A stretch of DNA of 34,695 bases from Bifidobacterium breve. GTDB taxonomy: Bacteria > Actinomycetota > Acidimicrobiia > Acidimicrobiales > Ilumatobacteraceae. Below, one piece after another: positions 15,647 to 24,073 of the stretch. The first letter of the stretch is position 1. Every line of letters starts with the position of its first letter. The stretch lies in NCBI GenBank assembly GCA_945901725.1, contig CAMDLK010000014.1, positions 1 through 34,695 of the forward strand, in the 5' to 3' direction. The position numbers were made by a program, and so were the translations under genes. Under the pieces are notes generated by a model. It searched no databases, was not told where the DNA came from, and saw only the letters and a list, made by a program, of their open reading frames with translations.

Positions 15647-16774
15647 ATGGCAATGATTGCAACTATTGGAGTACCTCGAGAAGTAAAGACAGCTGAGGGT
15701 CGCGTGGCGATGACTCCAGATGGCGTCAGGGAGTGCCAGCGATATGGCATTGCCGTTTGTGTAGAAACCGGCGCCGGCGATGGTGCCTCAATTTCAGATG
15801 AAGATTTTGTTGCAGCTGGCGCAACAATTGTTCCCACTGCTGCTGACGCATGGGCGCAGCCAATGGTGGTGAAGGTCAAAGAACCAAAAGAAGAAGAGTT
15901 CGGATTCCTTCGACGCGACCTCACGTTGTTTACTTACTTGCACCTAGCGGCATATCCAAACGTTGCAAATGCTCTCGTCGCCGCTGGCACGACAGCATTT
16001 GCGTACGAGACAGTGCAAATGCCAGACGCTTCTCTGCCACTTCTTGCGCCAATGAGCGAAGTAGCAGGTCGATTAGCGCCACAAATGGGTGCGCACTTTT
16101 TGGAATCACACAATGGTGGTCGCGGCGTTCTGATGGGCGGAGCACCAGGAGTTCGCCCAGCCAAAGTAGTTGTGCTCGGCGCAGGGAATGTTGGCTGGAA
16201 TGCTGCGTGGATTGCAGCGGGCATGGAGGCCGAAGTAATTCTGATTGACAAGAACATTGATCGCTTGCGATATGTCGACCAGATTCACCGAGGCAGAATT
16301 TCTACTCTCGCTTCCAATCGCGGTTCTATCGAACGCAGTGTCCTTGAAGCTGACCTCGTTATCGGAGCCGTACTGGTTGCTGGTGGTCGAGCACCTGTTG
16401 TGGTCAGTGAAGACATGGTTCGGTCAATGAAACGAGGCGCAGTCATTGTTGACGTGGCAGTTGACCAGGGCGGATGCATCGAAACCACCCACGAGACCAC
16501 CCATACTGACCCCGTCTATGTGCAACACGGTGTAGTCCACTACGCCGTCGGCAACATGCCAGGTGCCGTATCCCACACCAGCACATATGCCCTGACGAAC
16601 GTGACCCTGCCGTATCAATTGGAAGTGGCCAGACACGGTGCGCGAGGGGCCATTGAAAAGAACTCGGCCCTCGCACACGGACTCAGCACTCACCATGGGC
16701 ACGTGACCTACGAAGCAGTAGCAACAGCCCTGTCGCTTCCTTTCGTTACGCCGCAAGACGCTGTCAACGAATAG
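15647..16774 (+). CDS. ald: Alanine dehydrogenase
   Basis: Catalyses the reversible NAD-dependent deamination of L-alanine to pyruvate and ammonia. The 375-aa protein matches the family length (about 370). It has the N-terminal IGVPREVKTAEGRVAMTP, the substrate-binding VKVKEP (K78, equivalent to K75 of the mycobacterial enzyme), H99 in TYLHLAAY, the Rossmann loop VVLGAGNVGWNAAW (172-185) and the VDVAVDQGGCIET segment. The ATG at 15647 is used; a second ATG two codons later would also fit the usual start. TATACC lies 6 nt upstream, a near match to the leaderless -10 pattern. In context it can link pyruvate released or consumed by the aminotransferase to ammonia balance, but that link is inference. 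Confidence 0.95.
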   Translation: MAMIATIGVPREVKTAEGRVAMTPDGVRECQRYGIAVCVETGAGDGASISDEDFVAAGATIVPTAADAWAQPMVVKVKEPKEEEFGFLRRDLTLFTYLHLAAYPNVANALVAAGTTAFAYETVQMPDASLPLLAPMSEVAGRLAPQMGAHFLESHNGGRGVLMGGAPGVRPAKVVVLGAGNVGWNAAWIAAGMEAEVILIDKNIDRLRYVDQIHRGRISTLASNRGSIERSVLEADLVIGAVLVAGGRAPVVVSEDMVRSMKRGAVIVDVAVDQGGCIETTHETTHTDPVYVQHGVVHYAVGNMPGAVSHTSTYALTNVTLPYQLEVARHGARGAIEKNSALAHGLSTHHGHVTYEAVATALSLPFVTPQDAVNE

Positions 16775-16777
16775 GTT
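16772..16777 (+). promoter_or_regulatory. Candidate leaderless -10 box of the P450 gene, overlapping the ald stop codon
   Basis: TAGGTT begins with the TAG stop codon of ald and is followed by 6 nt and the P450 ATG at 16784. It may allow the P450 gene to be transcribed independently of ald. Confidence 0.4.
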
Positions 16778-16783
16778 GTAGCG

Positions 16784-18004
16784 ATGGCATCGCTTGCAAC
16801 TGACCTACAAATCCCTAAAGTTCCACTCATTGTTGACCAGCAACGATCAGATCGCCACGCACTGTTGCGAGGGATAGCAAAAGAAAGCTGGCTTGCTCGC
16901 ACGGACATTGGGTACTCGGTGCTTACCTATGAATCAGTAATGGGAATTCTGCGCGACAAGCGGTGGCACTCAGCTACTGGCATGGTTGCTCAACTTCAGG
17001 GAATCACCGATGAAGCTTTTCTCGGTCGTCGCCAAGTTTCAATCTTGAATGCTGAAGGCGAAGTTCATGTTCGCTTACGTCGACTAGTAGCACCTGCGTT
17101 CTCACCTCGCAGTGCCGACCGTCTTCGCCCATTCATGCGCGAGACAGTGAATTCACTCCTTGACCCATTTGCCGCGTCTGGCAAAGCCGAAGTAGTTGGT
17201 GACATTTGCGAGCCCTACCCCATTCCCATCATTTGCGAGCTGCTCGGTGCACCAAAAGAAGATTGGAAACTTTTTAGTCGACTTGCTAGCGAGATCTTGT
17301 TGATCTTCAGCGACAACCTTGCACAGAACATGTCGGTTTTTCTCAATGCACAGCAAGAACTCGAGAAATACACCGAGGGACTCATCGAAAAGCGCAGAAG
17401 TGTGCCAGCAGATGACCTCATCACTGATCTCATCGCCGCTGAAGAAGCTGGCGACAAACTGAATACTGAAGAACTAACAATGATGGTGGACGCTGTCATC
17501 GTTGGCGGCACTGACACCACTCGCAATCAACTTGGTCTCGCACTTGCGCTGTTTGCTGAGTATCCAGAACAGTGGACACTTCTTGGCAAGGACCCATCGC
17601 TTGCACAACGCGCAGTAGAAGAAGTGCTGCGTTTCTCTGGTGCCGTTGGTGGAACCATTCGGTTTGCATCGGAAGACATTGAATACAACGGAGTGCTTTT
17701 CCCTAAGGGAACCTTCATGAGCACCTCAATGAGCACAGGAAACTACGACGCTTCCGTATTCCCTACACCCGAAGTCTTTGACATCACACGTGAACCAGTT
17801 GGGCAACCACACTTGTCGCTTGGTGCGGGCATTCACTATTGCCTCGGTGCGTCACTTGCTCGCGCTGAATTGCAAGAGGCATTCACAGTTCTGTCACAAC
17901 GAATGTTGAACTTAGAACTTGATGGCCCTGTTGTGTACAAACCATCGGGTATTGGCATTTTTGGGCCAGCATCACTGCCCGTTAAATTCACGCCGTCGCG
18001 CTAG
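16784..18004 (+). CDS. Cytochrome P450 (bacterial CYP, class I type)
   Basis: A soluble 406-aa haem-thiolate monooxygenase with no membrane anchor. Key motifs: HVRLRRLVAPAFSPR (95-109, C-helix), the I-helix oxygen-activation motif GGTDTTRN (241-248), ExxR as E280-V-L-R283, and the haem-binding loop LSLGAGIHYCLGASLARAE with the ligand cysteine C353. The last differs from the canonical F-x-x-G-x-x-x-C in having L/S at the first position (S346 region), as in several actinobacterial P450s. No ferredoxin or ferredoxin reductase gene is in the window, so its electron donor is elsewhere. Substrate unknown. It begins 9 bases after ald; its TAG stop shares the palindrome CTAG with the stop of the opposite-strand zinc-ribbon gene. 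Confidence 0.93.
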   Translation: MASLATDLQIPKVPLIVDQQRSDRHALLRGIAKESWLARTDIGYSVLTYESVMGILRDKRWHSATGMVAQLQGITDEAFLGRRQVSILNAEGEVHVRLRRLVAPAFSPRSADRLRPFMRETVNSLLDPFAASGKAEVVGDICEPYPIPIICELLGAPKEDWKLFSRLASEILLIFSDNLAQNMSVFLNAQQELEKYTEGLIEKRRSVPADDLITDLIAAEEAGDKLNTEELTMMVDAVIVGGTDTTRNQLGLALALFAEYPEQWTLLGKDPSLAQRAVEEVLRFSGAVGGTIRFASEDIEYNGVLFPKGTFMSTSMSTGNYDASVFPTPEVFDITREPVGQPHLSLGAGIHYCLGASLARAELQEAFTVLSQRMLNLELDGPVVYKPSGIGIFGPASLPVKFTPSR

Positions 18005-18171
18005 TCGCAGCAACTATCACGCCAACCACACGTGCGGCACTTAAAGTGCGCATGCTCGGGCGTGAGATCGCCGGTACATAACGGACACTCAGCAAATGTG
18101 CCGTACCTAGTACGACAGCTATCAGCACTTGCCGGAGTGGACGCAACTGTGGTGGGTGAATCTATTTGCAC
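18001..18171 (-). CDS. Zinc-ribbon microprotein (56 aa)
   Basis: This gene is short and easily missed. From a GTG at 18171 the minus strand encodes 56 residues ending in TAG at 18003-18001. The first ~25 residues are Ser/Thr/Ala-rich, then comes ECPLC-TGDLTPEHAHF-KCRTC-GWRDSCCD: two CXXC knuckles about 12 residues apart followed by a Cys-Cys end, a rubredoxin-like zinc ribbon. The closing KCRTCGWRDSCC is typical of small conserved zinc-ribbon proteins that I recall from actinobacterial genomes. A frame-matched TGA upstream limits the gene to this size. AATAAT lies 6 nt upstream of the GTG, and the stop codon overlaps the P450 stop. Function unknown; such proteins may bind nucleic acid or act as metal-binding partners. 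Confidence 0.75.
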   Translation of the reverse strand: MQIDSPTTVASTPASADSCRTRYGTFAECPLCTGDLTPEHAHFKCRTCGWRDSCCD

Positions 18172-18177
18172 TCTGTC

Positions 18178-18183
18178 ATTATT
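18178..18183 (-). promoter_or_regulatory. Candidate leaderless -10 box of the zinc-ribbon gene
   Basis: AATAAT on the minus strand, 6 nt before the GTG at 18171. It lies in the 86-base region divergent to the MFS gene. A one-mismatch variant of the TANNNT pattern. Confidence 0.35.
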
Positions 18184-18257
18184 GTCACAAACTCACCCCT
18201 AAGCGTGGACCAACACGCCACTTGCTCGTCCCAAGAAGTAGCGTCGAACCGTCCCCT

Positions 18258-19520
18258 ATGAACTCTTCTCCGCAGCCACAACGCAAAGTCCATAAACCTG
18301 GCACTATCAGTGCGGCGCTGAGTTACAGAGATTTCCGCGTGATGTGGATCAGTAGTTTTCTTTCCAGCATCGGGGTCTGGATGCAGCAAGTCATCTTGCC
18401 TGCCTACATTTATTCGCGTACTGGCAGTGCCTCAACGGTGGCCCTGTTCACTTTTGCCCAACTGGGGCCTTTGCTTCTTTTGTCAATCCCTGCGGGGGTA
18501 ATGGCTGACAAGTTTGACCGCCGCAACTGGCTAATTTTCGCACAATGCATCCAAATGGCAGGTTCTGTGCTGTTGGGAATCCTGACATCTCTCGACAGTT
18601 CAATTGCGTTGCTTTTTTGCGCTCAGCTAACTGTCGGCATCGGCAATTCATTTAACGCTCCGGCATTTTCCGCTGTTCTTCCAAGTCTTGTGCGCCCAGA
18701 AGACCTTGGTGGGTCCATCAGCCTGTCGTCTACCTCAATCAATGGCTCGAGAGTCGTAGGCCCCATCCTTGCTGCCCTATTGATGCACTGGGGTGTCACT
18801 ACCTCACAAGTATTTTTCATCAACTCCTGCACATACCTGATTGTTATGTCGGCAGTGGTTCGAATTGCACTACCGGTTGCTAAACGTTCCTCTGAATCGG
18901 GTTGGAAGTCATTAACGCTAGGCATACGCACCGCGCGCTCCCGCCCTGTTCTGCGCAGATTACTTGTAACTATGTTTTCGTTTTCGCTCTTCAGTCTCCC
19001 CTTTGTCGGACTATTCCCCGCCGTTGCTGACCTCACATTTGATATCCAGCCGCGTACGCCTGTGTACAAATGGCTCTACGCCACATGGGGTCTTGGAGCA
19101 ATGTTCGGAGCACTTGCAATAGGCACAGTGTTGGCAGGTGTGGATAAGAGAAAGGCAGCACGCGGAGGGTTTGTGTGTTTTGCAATCTTCATGACTGCCT
19201 TTGCCTCTGTTCGTTCTGTTCCTCTTGCTTTCATCACTGGGTTCTTCCTAGGAGCGGCCTACTTCTCAACCACAACCGCACTCATGACTGTTCTACAAAG
19301 TCGCCTTGAGTTGGAAATTCGTGCCCGAGTGTTGTCGTTGTGGTTCATGGCCTTTGGCGGGACAATCCCAATCGGAAACTTGATATTCGGACCAATCATG
19401 GACCGAGTCGGTTCACGCCCAGTTTTGTTGTTTGGCGCAGTGTGGGCTCTGTTCCTTGCGTGGTCTTGCAATATCGAAAAGATCGACCAACGCGCCGAGA
19501 CTCAGGCAGTCAATTCCTGA
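18258..19520 (+). CDS. MFS transporter (EntS/MFS_3-like exporter)
   Basis: A 420-aa polytopic membrane protein with about 12 hydrophobic segments. It begins with a short cytoplasmic tail ending in YRDFRVMWISSFLSSIG, the usual entry to TM1 in the MFS_3/enterobactin-exporter group, and has the MFS loop 2-3 motif GVMADKFDRRNW (D-R-R). The second half repeats the fold, with FMAFGGTIPIGNLIFGP near the end. Substrate is unknown; relatives export siderophores, drugs or metabolites. The ATG at 18258 is chosen because the open frame upstream of it (to 18129) is not hydrophobic or family-like and overlaps the zinc-ribbon gene antisense. Its last 19 bases overlap the 3' end of murF. Confidence 0.88.
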   Translation: MNSSPQPQRKVHKPGTISAALSYRDFRVMWISSFLSSIGVWMQQVILPAYIYSRTGSASTVALFTFAQLGPLLLLSIPAGVMADKFDRRNWLIFAQCIQMAGSVLLGILTSLDSSIALLFCAQLTVGIGNSFNAPAFSAVLPSLVRPEDLGGSISLSSTSINGSRVVGPILAALLMHWGVTTSQVFFINSCTYLIVMSAVVRIALPVAKRSSESGWKSLTLGIRTARSRPVLRRLLVTMFSFSLFSLPFVGLFPAVADLTFDIQPRTPVYKWLYATWGLGAMFGALAIGTVLAGVDKRKAARGGFVCFAIFMTAFASVRSVPLAFITGFFLGAAYFSTTTALMTVLQSRLELEIRARVLSLWFMAFGGTIPIGNLIFGPIMDRVGSRPVLLFGAVWALFLAWSCNIEKIDQRAETQAVNS

Positions 19521-20821
19521 ACAACTCGTTCGGTTGCCGCAACGCGCGAGCCCTTCACAAGCACAACAGTGTTTGAATCATGACCATTCAAGATGTTTGC
19601 AATGTCGGACAGCGACAATGCACTTGTGCCGTACAGATCAGTCTCAAGAGCAAGCAGTTCGATTCCTAGCTGTTGACTCAACGTTGCTATCTCTTGATGA
19701 GCCACATCTGAATGAAGAACCTCAGCCATAACGCCCAACACTGCGTATCTTTTCTGAGCAGGCGTTTCTGCTGCTGTTCGCAGGGCTGCTGCTACTGATA
19801 CCGGGTTTGCGTTATAGGAATCATCAAGGATGCGTATTCCATTACGACCAGCGACCCATTGCATGCGTTGGCTCGCGCTTTGTGTATTCGATAAAGCTTC
19901 AACACACTGTTCAATTCCGATTCCACATGTAATGCCAACAGCGACAGCCGAAGCAGCATTTGATGCCATGTGAATTCCCGGAAGCGGCACAACCCCAACT
20001 GCGCTCTGGTCTCCTGCAGTGAAACGCACGGTGCAACACCCGCGTTCATCAGACGAGACAATCTCCCATCTGACTGAAGCCGTATCAGAGGACCCAAAGG
20101 TCATGACTTGAGCAGAAATACCATGCAGGGTCTTCATCGCATTCACAGAGTCTGAATTAACAATTGCAACCCCCGACGAAGGGAGAGATTGAACTAATTC
20201 GGCTTTGGCGCGAACCACTCCCTCAATCCCACCAACTCTCTCGCTGTGTGCATCACCGACCTCCGTAATCACGCCAATCTGCGGATGACCGACTACGCAC
20301 AACCTGGCAATTTCCCCGAGACCACGCATTCCCATCTCAAGAACCAATGCGTCACATGCATCTGGTGCGTTGATAATCGTGACCGGAACGCCGATGTCAT
20401 TGTTTAATGACTTTTCAGGCCCATGCGAATTCGCGTACTTCGATCGCAAAACACCCAGAACCAAATCTTTCGTGCTGGTCTTTCCTACCGAACCTGTAAT
20501 TCCGATCACGCGACCCGCAAGTGAACCAGAAAGTCGATCACGACAATGTCGACCAAGCACAGTTAAAGCAGCGTCACAGTCGTCAACTTCAACGCAGGTC
20601 AAAGCATCGATCGACTTTCCTCTTTGCACAATGGCAAATGGCGCGCCAGCCGTGGCAGCTGCCTGTAGAAAATCATGACCATCTGCATCGCCTACCAGAG
20701 CCACGAATGCTTGTCCGCTGTGCAGAGAACGAGAATCAAATGCGATGCCTGATGCCTCACAATCAAGCCCTACAAGCGTTCCATGGGCAACCGATGCCAC
20801 TTCAGAGGCGGTGATGAGCAT
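19502..20821 (-). CDS. murF: UDP-MurNAc-tripeptide--D-alanyl-D-alanine ligase
   Basis: Adds the D-Ala-D-Ala dipeptide to the UDP-MurNAc tripeptide, the last cytoplasmic step of the peptidoglycan precursor. The 439-aa protein has the three Mur-ligase domains: an N-terminal UMP-binding part (GIAFDSRSLHSGQAFVAL), the ATPase domain with P-loop GITGSVGKTSTKD (108-119), LNNDIGVP and EMGMRGLGEI, and a C-terminal domain with LDDSYNANPVS. Its substrate dipeptide is made by Ddl, encoded divergently only 33 bases away, so the pair is functionally linked. TAGGGT lies 6 nt upstream of the ATG and no Shine-Dalgarno is seen. No other mur gene is in the window. Confidence 0.95.
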   Translation of the reverse strand: MLITASEVASVAHGTLVGLDCEASGIAFDSRSLHSGQAFVALVGDADGHDFLQAAATAGAPFAIVQRGKSIDALTCVEVDDCDAALTVLGRHCRDRLSGSLAGRVIGITGSVGKTSTKDLVLGVLRSKYANSHGPEKSLNNDIGVPVTIINAPDACDALVLEMGMRGLGEIARLCVVGHPQIGVITEVGDAHSERVGGIEGVVRAKAELVQSLPSSGVAIVNSDSVNAMKTLHGISAQVMTFGSSDTASVRWEIVSSDERGCCTVRFTAGDQSAVGVVPLPGIHMASNAASAVAVGITCGIGIEQCVEALSNTQSASQRMQWVAGRNGIRILDDSYNANPVSVAAALRTAAETPAQKRYAVLGVMAEVLHSDVAHQEIATLSQQLGIELLALETDLYGTSALSLSDIANILNGHDSNTVVLVKGSRVAATERVVQELTA

Positions 20822-20827
20822 GGAACG

Positions 20828-20847
20828 ACCCTAGTGGCGAGTACCGT
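20828..20847. promoter_or_regulatory. Divergent leaderless -10 boxes of murF and ddl
   Basis: Minus strand: TAGGGT (20833-20828), 6 nt before the murF ATG. Plus strand: TACCGT (20842-20847), 7 nt before the ddl ATG. The two boxes are 8 bases apart in a 33-base gap, so each promoter's -35 region must lie near or inside the other promoter or gene. This suits joint control of D-Ala-D-Ala formation and its ligation. Confidence 0.5.
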
Positions 20848-20854
20848 CTTACCG

Positions 20855-21934
20855 ATGGACACCACCGACCGGCGCACCACCCTTGTGGTTATTTTTGGTG
20901 GCCAATCAGCTGAACATGACGTGAGTTGTGTGACCGCTGCTCATGTCTTACGCGCGGCGAACCACAGCACCTACCGCACTGTGCCCATCGGTATTGCCCG
21001 TGATGGAAAATGGCATCTGCCTGACATGGCTGAATTACCCACCGGCGGCGTTGACCCATCATCAGTACCAACACATCTGGTTGCTGCAGGAACAGAGACG
21101 ACGTCAACAGTTCTTTCACTGTTGGCTGAATCAGGCCCCATTGTTGTGATGCCACTTCTGCATGGTCCACTCGGTGAAGACGGAACCATCCAAGGTCTTC
21201 TCGAAATTCTTGATCTGCCATACGTTGGTAGCGCTGTTTTGGCCAGCGCAGTTGCAATGGACAAGGGCGTGTCAAAATCAATTTTCGCTCAGGCCGGAAT
21301 TCCGCAAGCACGCCACGCCACATTGCGCGAAGACAAAGTCACGTCGGACTCACTCAACGACGTTGTTCTTTCTCTTGGTTTTCCCATGTTTGTGAAGCCA
21401 GCCAATATGGGATCCTCTGTTGGTGTTTCAAAAGCTCATGACCTGCATGAACTTCGCTCCGCCGTCGAACTCGCTGCTTCCTACGACCAATGGATTATCT
21501 GCGAGGAGGCAATAGTCGGGCGAGAGATTGAAGTCGCAGTTATTGGCAATCGCTCTCCTCGCGCATCAGTTGCTGGTGAAATTACTCCGGGTAATGACTT
21601 CTACGACTACGAAGACAAGTACGTCACAGATGCTGCAACTCTGAACATTCCTGCACGACTCACCTCAGAACAATCTGACACGATTCGAGCCTTGGCGATT
21701 TCTGCATACGAAGCGCTTCATTGTGAAGGCATGGCACGCGTTGATTTCTTCTTTGAAGAAAATGGTCGCGGATTCCTATGTAATGAAATAAACACAATTC
21801 CGGGCTTCACACCAATTTCGATGTACCCGAAATTATGGGCTGCATCTGGCCTGGAGTATCCAGACCTCATTGATGAACTAATTGTTCATGCGTTAGAGCG
21901 TCACGCTCGTCGCAAACGCAATACTGCGCATTAA
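20855..21934 (+). CDS. ddl: D-alanine--D-alanine ligase
   Basis: ATP-grasp enzyme that joins two D-alanines for peptidoglycan synthesis. The ATG at 20855 gives 359 aa, typical of the longer DdlA-type enzymes. Motifs: VIFGGQSAEHDVS (N-terminal loop), LLHGPLGEDGTIQGLLE, PYVGSAVLASAVAMDK, FVKPANMGSSVGVSK (ATP-grasp phosphate loop), EEAIVGREIEVAVIG, and ARVDFFFEENG followed by CNEINTIPGFTPISMYPKLW with the Mg-binding E and N. An open frame extends to 20783 but runs antisense into murF; the chosen ATG has TACCGT 7 nt upstream. The ddl stop shares TTAA with the stop of the convergent LysM gene. Confidence 0.95.
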   Translation: MDTTDRRTTLVVIFGGQSAEHDVSCVTAAHVLRAANHSTYRTVPIGIARDGKWHLPDMAELPTGGVDPSSVPTHLVAAGTETTSTVLSLLAESGPIVVMPLLHGPLGEDGTIQGLLEILDLPYVGSAVLASAVAMDKGVSKSIFAQAGIPQARHATLREDKVTSDSLNDVVLSLGFPMFVKPANMGSSVGVSKAHDLHELRSAVELAASYDQWIICEEAIVGREIEVAVIGNRSPRASVAGEITPGNDFYDYEDKYVTDAATLNIPARLTSEQSDTIRALAISAYEALHCEGMARVDFFFEENGRGFLCNEINTIPGFTPISMYPKLWAASGLEYPDLIDELIVHALERHARRKRNTAH

Positions 21935-22572
21935 CTGCCAGCGGCAGGAATATTGATTACTTGTCCTGGTATGAAAGTAACTTGGCTCATGTCCGGCCAA
22001 TTATTTGCGCTCAATAACGCAGCGAGTGACACGCAGAAGTCTTTTCTGAGCTGCCAGAAGTTGTCACCCTTCGCAATGGTGTATGTACCGGCAGGTCGAG
22101 TTCCGCATCCTGGCCCAACAGGTGCTGCTGGGGCATTCGAAGCACCAGGCGCAGCAGGATTCGTCACTGCAGTTGCATTCGGATCAACAACTGCTTGTGG
22201 CGGAATACGTAATGTTTGCCCTGGGTATGGAAACTGCGCTGGGCTAACCATTGCGTTGTATGCCAACAAAGTTGTCAGCGAAATGCCGAACTTATTTGCA
22301 ACAGCTAATGGAGAGTCACCTGCAACAATTGTGTACACCGTTTCGGTACCTACAGCATTAGATGGCAATGTGCTGGTCGGACCAGGCAGCGTGCTGGCAA
22401 CCGGTGGAATAGTTGCGAAGTTGGTTGGCGTTACGTTGACGACCGTGGTGGCGACCCCCAGCGTGTCACCGCCACATGATGCGAACCCGAAACCCGAAAC
22501 CATGACAAACGCCAACGCCAACGACGTGGACTTTGATCTCGGATTGAGGCGGTTTCTTAACACAGATAACAA
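21931..22572 (-). CDS. LysM-domain lipoprotein
   Basis: A 213-aa exported protein. The N-terminus has arginines, a hydrophobic stretch (SLALAFVMVSGFGF) and a lipobox FASC with the lipidated cysteine at C33. A Thr/Pro/Val-rich linker leads to LysM 1 (~79-125, VYTIVAGDSPLAVANKFG and YPGQTLRIPP), a Pro/Ala/Asn-rich spacer, and LysM 2 (~164-209, TYTIAKGDNFWQLRKDF and IPGQVINIP). A second-repeat disulphide between C156 and C180 is possible. It should bind peptidoglycan at the cell surface; no catalytic domain is attached. The start may be TTG 22572 or, three codons later, GTG 22563, which has TACTGT 8 nt upstream. It lies downstream of gltBD but after a terminator, and its location beside ddl/murF suits a cell-wall role. 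Confidence 0.85.
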   Translation of the reverse strand: MLSVLRNRLNPRSKSTSLALAFVMVSGFGFASCGGDTLGVATTVVNVTPTNFATIPPVASTLPGPTSTLPSNAVGTETVYTIVAGDSPLAVANKFGISLTTLLAYNAMVSPAQFPYPGQTLRIPPQAVVDPNATAVTNPAAPGASNAPAAPVGPGCGTRPAGTYTIAKGDNFWQLRKDFCVSLAALLSANNWPDMSQVTFIPGQVINIPAAGS

Positions 22573-22597
22573 CAGTAGAGCCTGAGAAGGTCTAAAG

Positions 22598-22617
22598 GGT
22601 GACGCTTCGGCGCCACC
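22598..22617 (-). terminator. Intrinsic terminator of gltBD
   Basis: Four bases after the gltD stop the minus-strand RNA can form an 8-bp stem (GGTGGCGC with GCGUCACC, one G-U pair) closed by a CGAA tetraloop, followed by CUUU. On the plus strand the same position has an A-C mismatch, so the hairpin favours the gltD direction. The U tract is short, so efficiency is uncertain. Confidence 0.6.
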
Positions 22618-22621
22618 GTTG

Positions 22622-24073
22622 TCACATCAAGGGACGAGCTGTGGGAAGTATCGGTGATGGCAACGATGTTTCACCCATGAGGTATGAATCCACGCCCGCT
22701 GCGCACGCACGACCTTCAGCAATAGCCCACACAATGAGGCTTTGACCACGACCCATGTCACCGGCCACAAAGATGCCCGGAACGTTCGTCTGGTATTCGT
22801 TATCGCGGGCAATATTGCCGCGTTCATCCAGGTTGACGCCTAACTGATCAAGCCACGAGCCTTTTTCAGGACCAACAAATCCCATCGCAAGAAATACTAG
22901 GTCTGCCGGAATCTCGGAATCGGTTCCTTCTTTCTTGACGAATCGACCATCAACCATTTCCACTTCATGGATCAACAATGCACGGACGTTTCCATTTCCA
23001 TCATCTACAAAGCGCTCAGTGTTGACACTGAAAATACGCTCGCCACCTTCTTCATGTGCAGATGAAGTGCGATACACCATGTTGTACTGCGGCCACGGGT
23101 TACCTGCAGAGCGAGTCTCTGGAGGTCGAGCCATAATCTCAAGTTGAATCACTTGCTTTGCACCTTGGCGAAGTGCAGTTCCTAAACAGTCAGCACCGGT
23201 GTCGCCGCCACCAATGATGACAACGTTCTTTCCCTTTGCATTGATGTCGTACGTCGACGTATCGCCTTCTTGTACTTTGTTTGCGATAGGGAGATATTCC
23301 ATTGCCTGATGCACACCCTGAAGTTCACGTCCAGGAATCGGAAGGTCACGCCATGAAGTTGCGCCACATGCAAGAACAATCGCGTCGTGTGATGCACGCA
23401 GGATCTCCATGTCAACAGAGCCACCAACATCTGCATTTGTACGGAACTCAGTTCCTTCTTCGCGCATCTGCTCGAGACGACGATCAAGGTGACTCTTTTC
23501 CATCTTGAACTCGGGAATTCCGTAACGCAAAAGGCCGCCAATACGGTCAGCACGTTCAAGAACAACAACAGAGTGTCCGGCACGAGTCAACTGTTGAGCA
23601 GTAGCAAGACCTGCAGGACCACTACCGATAACAGCAATGCGCTTTCCTGTCTGCAACGAAGGAATCTGTGGAGTAACCCATCCTTCAGCCCACGCACGAT
23701 CAATAATCGATACTTCAACTTGTTTGATGTTTACGGGATCTTGGTTGATTCCAAGCACACATGCTGATTCGCATGGCGCAGGACAGAGGCGACCAGTGAA
23801 TTCAGGAAAGTTGTTTGTGGCATGAAGGCGTTCGATGGCGTCCTGCCAATGTTCGCGATACACCAAGTCGTTCCAGTCAGGAATCAGATTGCCGAGCGGG
23901 CATCCGTTATTACAAAACGGAATACCGCAGTCCATACAACGACCAGCTTGGCTCTTGAGAATCTCGCTATCAAAAGGTTCGTACACCTCTTTCCAGTCCT
24001 TCAAACGAAGTTCGACTGGTCGACGTGTTGGCCCACTGCGACCCCACTTTAGAAATCCTGTTGTCTCACCCAC
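22622..24073 (-). CDS. gltD: Glutamate synthase (NADPH) small subunit
   Basis: FAD-dependent electron-input subunit of glutamate synthase; it passes electrons from NAD(P)H through iron-sulphur clusters to GltB. The 483-aa protein has the N-terminal cysteine clusters [13 protein letters not shown] (C46, C49, C54, C58) and CPAPCESAC (C97, C101, C105), the FAD loop [15 protein letters not shown] (148-162), the NADPH loop [11 protein letters not shown] (~284) and the C-terminal [19 protein letters not shown]. The start is a GTG at 24073, overlapping the gltB stop by 8 bases; GGAGG 6 nt upstream, inside gltB, is its ribosome-binding site, giving coupled expression in the gltB-gltD order. A terminator hairpin follows its stop. 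Confidence 0.97.
   Translation of the reverse strand: MGETTGFLKWGRSGPTRRPVELRLKDWKEVYEPFDSEILKSQAGRCMDCGIPFCNNGCPLGNLIPDWNDLVYREHWQDAIERLHATNNFPEFTGRLCPAPCESACVLGINQDPVNIKQVEVSIIDRAWAEGWVTPQIPSLQTGKRIAVIGSGPAGLATAQQLTRAGHSVVVLERADRIGGLLRYGIPEFKMEKSHLDRRLEQMREEGTEFRTNADVGGSVDMEILRASHDAIVLACGATSWRDLPIPGRELQGVHQAMEYLPIANKVQEGDTSTYDINAKGKNVVIIGGGDTGADCLGTALRQGAKQVIQLEIMARPPETRSAGNPWPQYNMVYRTSSAHEEGGERIFSVNTERFVDDGNGNVRALLIHEVEMVDGRFVKKEGTDSEIPADLVFLAMGFVGPEKGSWLDQLGVNLDERGNIARDNEYQTNVPGIFVAGDMGRGQSLIVWAIAEGRACAAGVDSYLMGETSLPSPILPTARPLM

Noticed and set aside
18162-18389. 75-aa minus-strand ORF overlapping the MFS start and the zinc-ribbon start
   Set aside because: Its end is in a different frame from the zinc ribbon and it runs antisense over the MFS N-terminus; no family features.
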